A DNA stretch of 64,000 nt from NCBI GenBank assembly GCA_002419385.1, contig DIFZ01000046.1, positions 164,132 to 228,131 of the forward strand, given 5' to 3'. Made by a program: the position numbers and the translations under genes. The notes below the pieces were generated by a model that was given only the letters and a program-made list of their open reading frames with translations, was not told where the DNA came from and ran no database searches. Within the stretch, counting starts at the first letter, position 1. Every line of letters begins with the position of its first letter. The DNA is from Geobacter sp. UBA5735. GTDB lineage: Bacteria; Desulfobacterota; Desulfuromonadia; Geobacterales; Geobacteraceae. Below are positions 1-8,078 of this stretch, one piece after another.

Positions 1-572
1 ATACATCTGTTGCCGGTGTCGACGAAGCGGGCCGGGGCGCTCTTGCCGGACCGGTCGTCGCGGCCGCGGTGATACTGCCGCTCGAAGAAGATTTCAGCGG
101 TGTCGACGATTCTAAAAAACTGTCTCCGGCAGAGCGTGATGGACTCTATGACCTGATCATGGAGCGCGCAGTTGCGGTGGGTGTTGGGATCGGGGATCAT
201 GACCTCATAGACCGGGTCAACATACTGCAGGCCACACTCCATGCCATGAAGGAAGCTGTTGGGGCGCTTGCAGTGAAACCCGATTATCTTCTGGTTGACG
301 GCATTTCAGCGCCACCGGTGCCACTGCCTCTCTTGACGATCAAGAAGGGGGACAGCGCCAGCCTTTCCATAGCTGCGGCGTCCATCATCGCCAAGGTGAC
401 CCGTGACCGTCTGATGGTCGGCTTTGGCAGACAATTCCCACGCTACGGGTTCGAGATGCACAAAGGGTACGGGTCCCGGGTCCACCTCCAGGCCATCGCC
501 CGGTTCGGGCCGTGTCCCATTCACCGGGCCACTTTCCGCGGGGTACGGGAACACGTGGTGGCAATCCCGTGA
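1..572 (+). CDS. rnhB: Ribonuclease HII, 5' end cut by window edge
   Basis: RNase HII cuts the RNA strand of RNA-DNA hybrids and starts removal of misincorporated ribonucleotides. The frame enters from the left edge (first whole codon at base 3) and shows GVDEAGRG followed by LAGPVVAAAVIL, which carries the first Asp-Glu catalytic pair of type 2 RNases H. Further on are DDSKKLS, the LLVDG aspartate strand, IIAKVTRDR and the HKGYGS segment near the C terminus. About 189 codons are visible against a usual length near 200, so only a few residues should be missing. The stop overlaps the GTG start of yraN (GTGA), so the two are translationally coupled, a common pairing in proteobacteria. Confidence 0.95.
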   Translation, partial: TSVAGVDEAGRGALAGPVVAAAVILPLEEDFSGVDDSKKLSPAERDGLYDLIMERAVAVGVGIGDHDLIDRVNILQATLHAMKEAVGALAVKPDYLLVDGISAPPVPLPLLTIKKGDSASLSIAAASIIAKVTRDRLMVGFGRQFPRYGFEMHKGYGSRVHLQAIARFGPCPIHRATFRGVREHVVAIP

Positions 573-949
573 CCGGCCAAGAGCCGCCGGGAAGGAAAAC
601 CCTCGGAGCGCGGGGCGAGAAGATCGCGAGGGACTATCTCAAAAAACTGAATTACACGATAATTGCGGTCAATTACCGCTGCCGGTGCGGAGAGATCGAC
701 ATAATAGCCCGGGAATCATCCACGCTGGTTTTTGTCGAGGTCAAGACACGACGCACCGCCACCTACGGTCCCCCACAACTTTCAGTCACGCAGTTCAAGC
801 AGAGACAGATTTCCAAAGCAGCCCTGACCTATCTGGCCAAGAACCGTCTCGAAACAGCCAATGCCCGATTCGATGTCATCGGCATCAGCCTTGCCGAAGG
901 GCCCCCTCTGGTGGACCACATCCGGAATGCCTTTGACCTGGCCTACTGA
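569..949 (+). CDS. yraN: YraN / UPF0102 family nuclease-fold protein
   Basis: Small protein with the UPF0102 signature: LGARGEKIARDYL, then CGEIDIIAR and VFVEVKTRR, which correspond to the E-x-D and E-x-K core of a restriction-endonuclease-like fold. The role in the cell is not established; family members sit beside rnhB, as here. The frame is open upstream, but GTG at 569 overlaps the rnhB stop by 4 bases and puts the conserved LGARGE segment close to the N terminus, so I chose it over the upstream start near 512. About 126 aa, normal for the family. Confidence 0.88.
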   Translation: MTGQEPPGRKTLGARGEKIARDYLKKLNYTIIAVNYRCRCGEIDIIARESSTLVFVEVKTRRTATYGPPQLSVTQFKQRQISKAALTYLAKNRLETANARFDVIGISLAEGPPLVDHIRNAFDLAY

Positions 950-966
950 CATCCAGCTACCTCGTG

Positions 967-1800
967 ATGAAAAACGGCACACTCTACATAGTCGCCACGC
1001 CGATCGGAAACCTGGAAGACATGACCTTCCGGGCTGTTCGCATCCTCAGGGAAGCGGACCTGATTGCCGCCGAAGACACACGCCACTCACGGAAGCTTTT
1101 GACCCATTTCGGCATCTCCAGACCCATCACCTCCTATTTTGATCATAACAAGCAGCTGAAAGGCGCAATGATTCTGGAGAAGCTTCGCCAGGGCCTTTCG
1201 GTAGCACTTGTTTCCGATGCGGGCACTCCGTGCATATCAGACCCCGGCTATCACCTGGTATGTGATGCGCTGCGGTCCGGAATTCCGGTCGTGCCCATAC
1301 CGGGTGCGTGCGCTGCGGTAACGGCACTTTCAGCTTCCGGACTGCCCACTGACTCGTTTGCTTTTGAAGGATTTCTTCCAAGCCGCAGGGGAAAGAGGAG
1401 GGAGAAAATCTCTTCCCTTTGTGAAGAGAGGCGGGTCCTGATATTTTACGAAAGCCCCAACCGCCTGGTTGACACACTGGCAGATCTCCGTGAGTTGCTG
1501 GGTGATCGGACGATGGTTGTGGCACGGGAAGTCACCAAGATGTATGAGGAGTTCCTTCGCGGGAGCGTTTCCGATATCGTGAATGAACTGGAAGGCAAGC
1601 TGGTGCGTGGTGAACTGGTGCTTATGGTTGCGCCTTCGGCCGGTACCGTGGAAGCTGGTGCAGATGAAATAGCCGGCCTCCTGGATAAATACATCTGTTC
1701 GGAAGGGTTCTCGGTAAAGGATGCGGTGAAGAGGGTGGCTTTGGAAACCGGCCAATCAAAGAGCAGGGTTTACGAAGCAGCGCTTTTGATCAGGAAATGA
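967..1800 (+). CDS. rsmI: 16S rRNA (cytidine-1402-2'-O)-methyltransferase RsmI
   Basis: SAM-dependent tetrapyrrole-methylase-fold enzyme that 2'-O-methylates C1402 in the decoding centre of 16S rRNA. The N terminus reads GTLYIVATPIGNLEDMTFRA, the family hallmark, followed by AEDTRHSRKLL, the SDAGTPCISDPGY loop and PIPGACA, which form the SAM pocket. About 277 aa, normal length. ATG 967 is preferred; GTG 964 one codon earlier is also possible. It follows yraN by 17 bases and likely shares its transcript; a strong hairpin terminator lies 120 bases downstream. Confidence 0.95.
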   Translation: MKNGTLYIVATPIGNLEDMTFRAVRILREADLIAAEDTRHSRKLLTHFGISRPITSYFDHNKQLKGAMILEKLRQGLSVALVSDAGTPCISDPGYHLVCDALRSGIPVVPIPGACAAVTALSASGLPTDSFAFEGFLPSRRGKRREKISSLCEERRVLIFYESPNRLVDTLADLRELLGDRTMVVAREVTKMYEEFLRGSVSDIVNELEGKLVRGELVLMVAPSAGTVEAGADEIAGLLDKYICSEGFSVKDAVKRVALETGQSKSRVYEAALLIRK

Positions 1801-1921
1801 GTCAGGCCTGCGTCTGTTTGTCAGGTATGTGGTCAGGTTTTCTGTTTCAGTAAATAAATTTTATTTTTATTGAAAAACATTCCGGCGTGGTGTATTACTA
1901 GGGAAACCCTTCCATGATTTT

Positions 1922-1976
1922 GCCCTGAAGCCCAATGGAACCATTTCATACCTCCCGGACTTCAGGGCTTTTTTTT
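1922..1976 (+). terminator. Intrinsic terminator after rsmI with nested hairpin
   Basis: GCCCTGAAG (1922-1930) pairs perfectly with CTTCAGGGC (1960-1968), followed by eight T. The 29-base loop itself contains AATGG-AA-CCATT, a second small hairpin. It ends the rnhB-yraN-rsmI transcript. The rest of 1801-2082 shows no gene; 1850-1875 is A/T-rich. Confidence 0.85.
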
Positions 1977-2082
1977 CATGAACGGGAGCCATGCTGTACA
2001 GATCTTCCTGCCCACAGAAGGATAGCGTCCCCATCATGGAAAACTCGCGCTCCGGAGTTTCCGCGGAATTTGAGAGAGATCA

Positions 2083-2637
2083 ATGGTAACTGAAAAGAAT
2101 GGCGGGCATTCAGCTCTGCTGGAAAACTATCAGGCTTTGGTCGGCAACGTTGATTCCCTTTGCCGGGAAATCATCCTGGCAAGCGGTGATGCCATTGCGT
2201 GCCGCAAGGGTTGTGATGGTTGTTGCCGGCATTTTTCGGTTTTCCTGGTAGAGGCTTACGCGATTGCGGATGCTGTCGCTAACCTCGAACCTGAACGTTC
2301 CGCTCTGGTTCATGATCGGGCCAGGAAGGCCCTCGGCGGGGAGACGTGCCCGCTTCTCGAAGAGAAAGGCTGCCTGCTCTACAACCAGCGCCCGATTATT
2401 TGCCGCACCCACGGCCTGCCGATACTCATTAGAAATGGAGGGGCGACCACAATCGATTTCTGTCCCATGAATTACCGCAATGTCGATTCCATCGAAGGGC
2501 GGCACATCATCGACCTGGACCGTCTCAACGATACCCTTGCCGCCATAAACAGCCTTTTCATGAAATATTTCCTGTGCGGTACCCTTCCTTCAGCCCAGCG
2601 GCTGACCATTGCCGAAGCCGTCCTGTTGCAGATCTAG
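2083..2637 (+). CDS. YkgJ-family cysteine-cluster protein (putative metal or Fe-S binding)
   Basis: 184 aa soluble protein. It has the YkgJ/CxxCxxCC-type pattern: a CDGCC segment near residue 45, then CPLLEEKGCLLY and RPIICRTHG around residues 87-110. These cysteines probably bind zinc or an Fe-S cluster; no reaction is established for the family. Start ATG 2083 follows a GAGAGA ribosome-binding sequence. It stands alone between the rsmI terminator and the SEC-C gene, and a long inverted repeat (2642-2690) follows it. Confidence 0.8.
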   Translation: MVTEKNGGHSALLENYQALVGNVDSLCREIILASGDAIACRKGCDGCCRHFSVFLVEAYAIADAVANLEPERSALVHDRARKALGGETCPLLEEKGCLLYNQRPIICRTHGLPILIRNGGATTIDFCPMNYRNVDSIEGRHIIDLDRLNDTLAAINSLFMKYFLCGTLPSAQRLTIAEAVLLQI

Positions 2638-2641
2638 GCAG

Positions 2642-2690
2642 TTTCCATCCGGGAACTCCTGAAAGACGCAAGCACGTTTCCGGATGGAAA
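2642..2690. repeat. 11-bp inverted repeat downstream of the YkgJ gene
   Basis: TTTCCATCCGG at 2642-2652 is matched by CCGGATGGAAA at 2680-2690 with a 27-base loop. No T-run follows on either strand, so it is not a typical intrinsic terminator. The same TTTCCATCCGG arm recurs in the hairpin just after the IHF/HU gene (14635-14656). Confidence 0.55.
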
Positions 2691-2862
2691 AACCAGGCAG
2701 CTATCCGTTTCTCACGGACGGAGAGGATGTTTTCCTCTTCCTGCATGCCGGCAGATTTTCATGGAAAAAAGAAATGGTTCCTGATAAAAAGAAGAGGCTG
2801 TGCAGGGCAATCAGTTCCTGCAAATGTCTGGCGTCATGCCGTTGGGGGAGGGTCTGTCAACG

Positions 2863-3876
2863 TTGGAAAAAACAGGGAGAAATGAACCATGTCCGTGTGG
2901 TAGCGGAAAGAAGTACAAGAAATGCTGTCTGGAACAAGACCAGGCAGCGGCAGCGAGACGACGTGAGGCTTCCACTACCGCGCCTGCGACACTTGACTGG
3001 CTTGCCGCGAAATTTCCGGAACAGGTGCGGGCAGCGGTCGAAGAGGGGTTTTACGGCGGATTGAAAAAAGCGGAGCGGGCCATGCTGGACAGCCTTGGAC
3101 CGCACGAGCAGGAGTTGCTGGGCGTGAACGTCGGGGAATGGCTGCTGACCGATGCCGTGCTCAGGACCGGCGAGGACCTGACACCGGTGAAGCGATTGTT
3201 GCAGGACCCTGCAGGTCCGCCGCTTCCCGCGGGGGGGCGCCAGTGGCTGAGTCGGTTGGCGGACCGCTCACTGAGCCTTTACGAGGTGTGCGGTGTTGAC
3301 AGCGGAGCGGGTATGATGCTTGCCGATCTGCTGCAGCCCGGGGAGCCTCCCTTCCGGGTCATTGACCGGGTGGCTTCGCAGAATTTGGTGAAGTGGCAGA
3401 TGATCGGTGCCCGAGTGGTCACCCAGGGTGAAGACAATGTGCTGTCCGGAGCCCTGTACCCGTTTGACCGTGAAGCTGCTCTTGAGAGTGTGGCAAGGAT
3501 CCGCCGGCGGACGAGGGGCGAGGAGCACGGTTCCGGACTGTTCCGGGAAAAATGCACCTCTGTCATCACTACAGATTGGCTGCGAAGCCTGCTGAGGGAT
3601 GACCAGGCTGCAGAACAGTCTGCAACGGGATCGGAAACGGGCTGCATCTTTGAGCAGGTAACCACTGCGGCAAACTGGGCAGATGTTCCCCTGGACGGGC
3701 TGTCGGGAAAGTCCCCCCGGGAAGCGGTCAAAACTGCCGCCGGGCGCCGCACGGTGACGGAAATGCTCAAGAGAGCCGAACTGCGTGGAGAAGAACAGGT
3801 CAGAAAATTCGGTGGCGAGCGCTTTCCGTTCCAGGCACTCTGGGAGCGATTGGGGCTTGACCCGGGTGACTGCTGA
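2863..3876 (+). CDS. SEC-C zinc-motif protein of unknown function
   Basis: Opens with GRNEPCPCGSGKKYKKCC, a classic SEC-C zinc-binding motif like the C-terminal tail of SecA, here at the N terminus. The remaining ~320 residues are soluble and rich in charged helices; I do not recognise a catalytic domain. Start is uncertain: TTG 2863 is 10 bases after a strong GGGGGAGGG site, while ATG 2824 and ATG 2836 are in frame upstream without a clear site. SEC-C motifs are also used as adaptors by proteins outside protein export, so context does not fix a role. Confidence 0.75.
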   Translation: MEKTGRNEPCPCGSGKKYKKCCLEQDQAAAARRREASTTAPATLDWLAAKFPEQVRAAVEEGFYGGLKKAERAMLDSLGPHEQELLGVNVGEWLLTDAVLRTGEDLTPVKRLLQDPAGPPLPAGGRQWLSRLADRSLSLYEVCGVDSGAGMMLADLLQPGEPPFRVIDRVASQNLVKWQMIGARVVTQGEDNVLSGALYPFDREAALESVARIRRRTRGEEHGSGLFREKCTSVITTDWLRSLLRDDQAAEQSATGSETGCIFEQVTTAANWADVPLDGLSGKSPREAVKTAAGRRTVTEMLKRAELRGEEQVRKFGGERFPFQALWERLGLDPGDC

Positions 3877-3932
3877 CGTGCGGGCAGGCGCATCTTTTCA
3901 CCTGCATGCAATGTTGTGGAGAGATGGCGGGA

Positions 3933-4676
3933 ATGATGAGGGACATATTTTCCCGATCCTATAGAATCCGCTCTTACGAAGCGGATTTCCGCGGGATGCT
4001 CAGGCCTGTGGCACTGCTGAATTACCTTCAGGATGCTGCTTCAGGCCATGCGGATCTGCTCGGGTTTTCCTTGTCTGATCTCAGGGTGAGGGATGCCACG
4101 TGGCTGCTTTCCCGCTACCATGTGGTCGTGGACCGGTATCCCGGGGCTGGAGAGGAGCTCCTGGTGACGACGTGGCGATCGCTTCTGGAAGGCATATATG
4201 CTTTCAGGGAATTTCAGATTACCGCTGGGGACGGATCGGTGATCGGGTGCGCCACCAGTTCCTGGGTGCTGCTGAACCTGCGGACAAGACGCCCCATGAG
4301 GATCAGGGAATTCCTGGCTGATCTGCCGGTCGTCCGGAAACGCGTACTGGAAGACGATTTTCCCAAGCTGCCGAAACTTGGTTCGAGTGATGCCGAGCAG
4401 CAGTTCAGGGCAAGAATGGCAGACCTTGACCTGAACAGGCACGTAAACCATGCGGTGTATGCGGAATGGGCGCTTGAGACCGTCCCGCAGCCGGTCATCC
4501 AGGAATGCTGCCTGTCGGAGATCGAGATTGCCTATCTGAACGAGGCGGTCTTGGGTGACACGATCATTTCCCGTGCTGAAAGGATCGACCGCGGCGCTTT
4601 CATCCATCAGCTGATCAGGGAAGGTGACGGAAGAGAGCTGACGAGGTTGAGAACCGGCTGGCGTCCCTGTGCCTGA
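3933..4676 (+). CDS. Acyl-ACP thioesterase family protein (double hot-dog)
   Basis: About 247 aa with two hot-dog repeats. The N-terminal one begins FSRSYRIRSYEADFRG; the C-terminal one contains the motif DLDLNRHVNHAVYAEWALE, matching the Asn-x-His-x-Asn catalytic region of bacterial and plant FatA/FatB-type thioesterases. Expected reaction: hydrolysis of acyl-ACP to free fatty acid and ACP; the chain length cannot be read from sequence. ATG 3933 is 9 bases after GGAGAG; earlier in-frame ATGs (3906, 3924) lack a site. It lies just upstream of epmB with a 24-base gap and may share its transcript. Confidence 0.82.
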   Translation: MMRDIFSRSYRIRSYEADFRGMLRPVALLNYLQDAASGHADLLGFSLSDLRVRDATWLLSRYHVVVDRYPGAGEELLVTTWRSLLEGIYAFREFQITAGDGSVIGCATSSWVLLNLRTRRPMRIREFLADLPVVRKRVLEDDFPKLPKLGSSDAEQQFRARMADLDLNRHVNHAVYAEWALETVPQPVIQECCLSEIEIAYLNEAVLGDTIISRAERIDRGAFIHQLIREGDGRELTRLRTGWRPCA

Positions 4677-4700
4677 CGCGCGCCGCAAGGATGTCTCATT

Positions 4701-5735
4701 ATGGAAAACTGGCAGGCGTGTCTTGCTGACAGCATAACCGATCCCGATGAACTTGCCGGCTATTTTTCCTGTGATGCCGATGCGCTCAGGGAAGTGACTG
4801 AAAAATATCCCATGAGGATCTCCCCCCACTACCTGGGTCTCATCCACGAGCCGGGAGACCCGATCTGGCTGCAGTGCGTAGCCGATCCGCGGGAACTGGC
4901 CGAAGACGGTCTGTGCCCTGACCCGTTGCGTGAGGAGGCGCTGAGTCCCGTGCCCCGGCTGATCCACCGCTATCCGGACAGGGTAGTACTCCTGGCGGCT
5001 TCCCGCTGTGCCGTTTACTGCCGGTTCTGCATGCGGAAGAGAACGGTGGGCTGCCCGGACGGTGAATGGGAACGTTACGGGCTGAATGATGCATTCGGCT
5101 ACCTGGCCGAGCATCCCGAAATACGTGATGTCATCCTTTCCGGAGGGGATCCTCTGCTGCTCACCGACGACGAGCTGGAGGACATTCTGCGGGCGCTCCG
5201 CAGGATTCCCCACGTGGAGATTGTCCGTGTCGGGACCAGGGTCCCGGTGACCCTGCCCGAAAGGGTCACCCCCCGGCTCTGCCGGATGCTGAAGCGTTAC
5301 CATCCCCTCTATGTCAACACCCACTTCAATCATCCCCTTGAGATAACGCTGGAATCAGCCGAGGCGTGCGCGAGGCTTGCCGATGCCGGCATTCAGCTGG
5401 GCAACCAGACCGTGCTGCTCAAGGGGGTCAATGATGATCCGGAGACAATGAAACGTCTCATGCAGAAGCTGCTGGCCATCCGGGTACGCCCCTACTATCT
5501 GCATCACATGGACCTGGTCAGGGGAACCGGCCATTTCCGGACCGACGTTCGGCAGGGACTTGCCATCATGGAGGGGCTGAGAGGTCATACGTCAGGCCTG
5601 GCAACCCCCTACTACGTCATCGATGCCCCGGGCGGGAAGGGCAAAGTGCCACTGCTTCCCGGATCGGCGAGGTTCGAAGGCGACGGGCTGATTCTCAGGA
5701 ACTACCGGGGGGAAATGATCCATTACCCCTCGTGA
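4701..5735 (+). CDS. epmB: EF-P beta-lysylation protein EpmB (radical SAM lysine 2,3-aminomutase type)
   Basis: 344 aa, the length of E. coli EpmB and shorter than clostridial lysine 2,3-aminomutases. The radical-SAM cysteines C103-x3-C107-x2-C110 lie in CAVYCRFCMRKR, and SGGDPL is the SAM-binding GGE-type strand. PGGKGKVP near the C terminus supplies the expected PLP lysine. It converts alpha-lysine to (R)-beta-lysine for attachment to elongation factor P. The partner genes epmA and efp lie immediately downstream on the other strand, and EF-P has the modifiable lysine, so EpmB is favoured over catabolic KamA. Start ATG 4701 follows AAGGATG. Confidence 0.92.
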   Translation: MENWQACLADSITDPDELAGYFSCDADALREVTEKYPMRISPHYLGLIHEPGDPIWLQCVADPRELAEDGLCPDPLREEALSPVPRLIHRYPDRVVLLAASRCAVYCRFCMRKRTVGCPDGEWERYGLNDAFGYLAEHPEIRDVILSGGDPLLLTDDELEDILRALRRIPHVEIVRVGTRVPVTLPERVTPRLCRMLKRYHPLYVNTHFNHPLEITLESAEACARLADAGIQLGNQTVLLKGVNDDPETMKRLMQKLLAIRVRPYYLHHMDLVRGTGHFRTDVRQGLAIMEGLRGHTSGLATPYYVIDAPGGKGKVPLLPGSARFEGDGLILRNYRGEMIHYPS

Positions 5736-5782
5736 TCATCTGGAAAAAACGTGGTACTGTTGCACAGTCTCTTTGCAGACGG

Positions 5783-6706
5783 TTACAGCTCTTCGGGGGT
5801 GAATGCCACCACTTCGTCGATCGACGTCGCACCCAACAGCAGCATGACGAGACGGTCGAGCCCCAGCGCGATTCCTGCCGACGGCGGCATGTCTGCAAGA
5901 TCCCTGAGGAACTTTTCCGGCAGCGGATGGCCGTGCTTTCCCCGGTCGATGCGCAGGTTCCGTTCTTTGGCGAAACGTTCCCGCTGCTCCTCAGGATCGC
6001 TCAACTCGGAATAGGCATTGGCGAGCTCAATCCCTCCGATATAGAGCTCAAAGCGCTCCGCGACGCTCGGGTCTCCCGGTTTCAGTCGTGCCAGCGAACC
6101 CCTCTGTGCAGGATATTCAACCAGGAACACAGGTTTATCCAGGCCCAGTCGCGGTTCTATGTCCCGTACCATGATCTCGTCGAACAGGTCGCGGTCCAGG
6201 GCCTCTTCCATCACCATTCCCCCATAACATTCGAAAGCCTGCCGGACGGTCAGCGTTTCCCAAGGGCTGTCTAAGGATATCCTCCCCCCTGCGTGGAGAA
6301 GTCGCCCGGGCGTTCCCGCAGCGCCAGCCGCAGCGGCAACCAGTCCTTCGCAATCGTGCATCAGGGCGGTATAGTCCGCATGGGAGCGGTACCATTCGAG
6401 CATGGCGAATTCCGGAAGGTGCAGCCTGCCCCGTTCGCCATCCCTCCAACAGTGGCATATCTGGTATATCTGTTCGAAACCGGCGGCAAGCATCCTTTTC
6501 ATGCAGATTTCAGGAGATGGCTGGAGGAACCATGTGCCTGATGGCATCACATCGATGTTGCACTCCGGAATGGGGGTTGGAATGCGGCAGGGTGTGTCGA
6601 CTTCCAGGAATCCCTGCCGGGAGAAAAAGAGGCGGACTGCCGAGAGGATCAGCGCCCGGGAGCGGAGACGCTGCTGCCGGGCTGCCGGAAAGGGGGAGTG
6701 CTTCAC
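5783..6706 (-). CDS. epmA: EF-P lysine ligase EpmA (GenX/PoxA)
   Basis: 307 aa class II lysyl-tRNA-synthetase-like catalytic domain without an anticodon-binding domain. Visible class II motifs are CHCWRDGERGRLHLPEFAMLE (motif 2) and GIALGLDRLVMLLLG (motif 3). It adenylates (R)-beta-lysine and transfers it to the EF-P loop lysine. It reads from a GTG at 6706, four bases after the efp stop and preceded by AAGGAA, so efp-epmA form an operon. It converges with epmB, leaving 47 bases between the two stop codons. Confidence 0.94.
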   Translation of the reverse strand: MKHSPFPAARQQRLRSRALILSAVRLFFSRQGFLEVDTPCRIPTPIPECNIDVMPSGTWFLQPSPEICMKRMLAAGFEQIYQICHCWRDGERGRLHLPEFAMLEWYRSHADYTALMHDCEGLVAAAAGAAGTPGRLLHAGGRISLDSPWETLTVRQAFECYGGMVMEEALDRDLFDEIMVRDIEPRLGLDKPVFLVEYPAQRGSLARLKPGDPSVAERFELYIGGIELANAYSELSDPEEQRERFAKERNLRIDRGKHGHPLPEKFLRDLADMPPSAGIALGLDRLVMLLLGATSIDEVVAFTPEEL

Positions 6707-6710
6707 GCCG

Positions 6711-7274
6711 TTATTCCTTGACCCTCGTGGAATACTCCCCGGTACGTGTATCGATGGTGATCAGTTCGCCTTCTTCGATGAAAGGCGGAACACGCAGGAC
6801 ATAGCCCGTTTCCACGGTGGCAGGCTTGGAGTCGCTTCCCGTGGTGTCACCCTTGAGCCAGGGGTCGGTCTGGGTGACGCGCAAGTTGACGAAATTGGGG
6901 GTAGTGATGCCGATCGGTTTTTCCTTGAACATAAGCACTTCGACTTCCAGGTTGTCTATGAGAAAGTTCCTGGCGTCGCCGATGGAATCTTCGCTGATGC
7001 CGATCTGCTCATAGCTCTGGTTGTCCATGAACGTGTAGTTGGTGTCTTCCTTGTAGAGATACTGCATGGTTCTTTCTTCGAGATGTGCGGGCTCAAAGGT
7101 CTCGCCGGACCGGTAGGTCCTGTCCAGGGTCGAACCGTTGATCATGTTCTTCATTTTGGTGCGGTAGAGGGCCTGACCCTTGCCGGGCTTGGCAAATTCG
7201 AAGAACGTGACGATGTATGGATCACCGTCAAGGGTGATCTTGAGACCCTTGCGCAAATCTGCAACTGTGTACAT
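6711..7274 (-). CDS. efp: Translation elongation factor P
   Basis: 187 aa three-domain EF-P. It relieves ribosome stalling at polyproline stretches. The tip loop is FAKPGKGQAL with Lys32 after PG, the site modified by EpmA/EpmB in gamma-type EF-P; this agrees with the adjacent epmA and facing epmB. Start ATG 7274 is preceded by AAGGAA and gives the usual MYTVADLRKG N terminus; the frame continues upstream but lacks similarity to EF-P there. First gene of the efp-epmA operon. Confidence 0.97.
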   Translation of the reverse strand: MYTVADLRKGLKITLDGDPYIVTFFEFAKPGKGQALYRTKMKNMINGSTLDRTYRSGETFEPAHLEERTMQYLYKEDTNYTFMDNQSYEQIGISEDSIGDARNFLIDNLEVEVLMFKEKPIGITTPNFVNLRVTQTDPWLKGDTTGSDSKPATVETGYVLRVPPFIEEGELITIDTRTGEYSTRVKE

Positions 7275-7668
7275 GAGTATGGTTCCTTTGCAATGGATTT
7301 CGACGCTGTTGCGCGGCGTTCCTGTTTGACGGCACCGTCGCACGTCCCTGTTCGGAAAAAATCGGAAGCGCGTTTCGTCGATAGTTGTCGAACTGCTCTA
7401 TATAACCCGAAGGGTGTCATTTTGTTAAGAGAAAAATGCGCTGCACTGCCGGGTGCGCGGCGCTGTCGCATGCATATTTCGAAGCGCTGTTCTTGCTGGT
7501 GCAGTTGCTCAGTTTCCCGGCCACTTTGCCGGTTTTTGCGTTTCACGTGGGCCTGAGGGCACGTGCTCTTGCACGTTGCCGAAAGGCGTCCGGCAGTCTG
7601 GGGTGTTCTTTCAGCGGTAGAAAAGGGGGAGGAAGCGGGGGCTGAGAGATTCCGGGAGGTGTGACCGG
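7275..7668. other. 394-base gap between efp and infA, no gene recognised
   Basis: Both flanking genes run leftward, so the right part should hold the 3' end of the infA transcript and the left part the efp promoter. I see no conserved reading frame, no T-run terminator and no structured RNA signature. The T/A-rich stretch 7400-7435 is the likeliest efp promoter region. Confidence 0.5.
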
Positions 7669-7887
7669 CTATTTCGAACGGTAGGTTATGCGTCCCCTGG
7701 ACAAATCATAGGGCGACAGTTCGACGGTCACCTTGTCTCCGGGGAGAATTTTTATGAAAAACTTCCTCATTTTGCCCGAAATGTGGGCCAGCACTATGTG
7801 CTCGTTTTCCAGCTTGACGCGGAACATTGCATTGGGAAGCGGTTCCACCACGGTTCCTTCTACTTCGATTGCTTCTTCTTTCTTCAT
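7669..7887 (-). CDS. infA: Translation initiation factor IF-1
   Basis: 72 aa single OB-fold S1 domain almost colinear with E. coli IF-1: EAIEVEGTVVEPLPNAMFRV, then HISGKMRK and GDKVTVELSPYDLSRGRI. IF-1 binds the ribosomal A site during initiation. ATG 7887 is preceded on the minus strand by AGGAG. It stands alone here rather than in the ribosomal protein cluster, where many bacteria keep infA; whether this genome has a second copy cannot be judged from the window. Confidence 0.96.
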   Translation of the reverse strand: MKKEEAIEVEGTVVEPLPNAMFRVKLENEHIVLAHISGKMRKFFIKILPGDKVTVELSPYDLSRGRITYRSK

Positions 7888-8078
7888 GAAAACTCCTGTG
7901 AGGCTTGATGTTCCGCGGTAAGCGGATAGCAGTGCCTTTCAGTATATAGTCGGATTCGATAAAAAATGCAAGGTGTTTTAGGCTGTTTCATAGGGTTTGC
8001 TGCGAGGGCGCCCATCGTTGCGAGGATTGGAGTGTCTGGTAGTATGTGAAGTGGGAACTGCGTCCCTGGAGGTGTCAA

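Noticed and set aside
2642..2690. c-di-GMP or other riboswitch upstream of the SEC-C gene
   Set aside because: A long dyad and the string GACGCAAGCACG are present, but the GEMM core elements are missing.
4041..5333. 430-codon open frame on the minus strand
   Set aside because: Antisense to the thioesterase and epmB genes, both with strong motifs.
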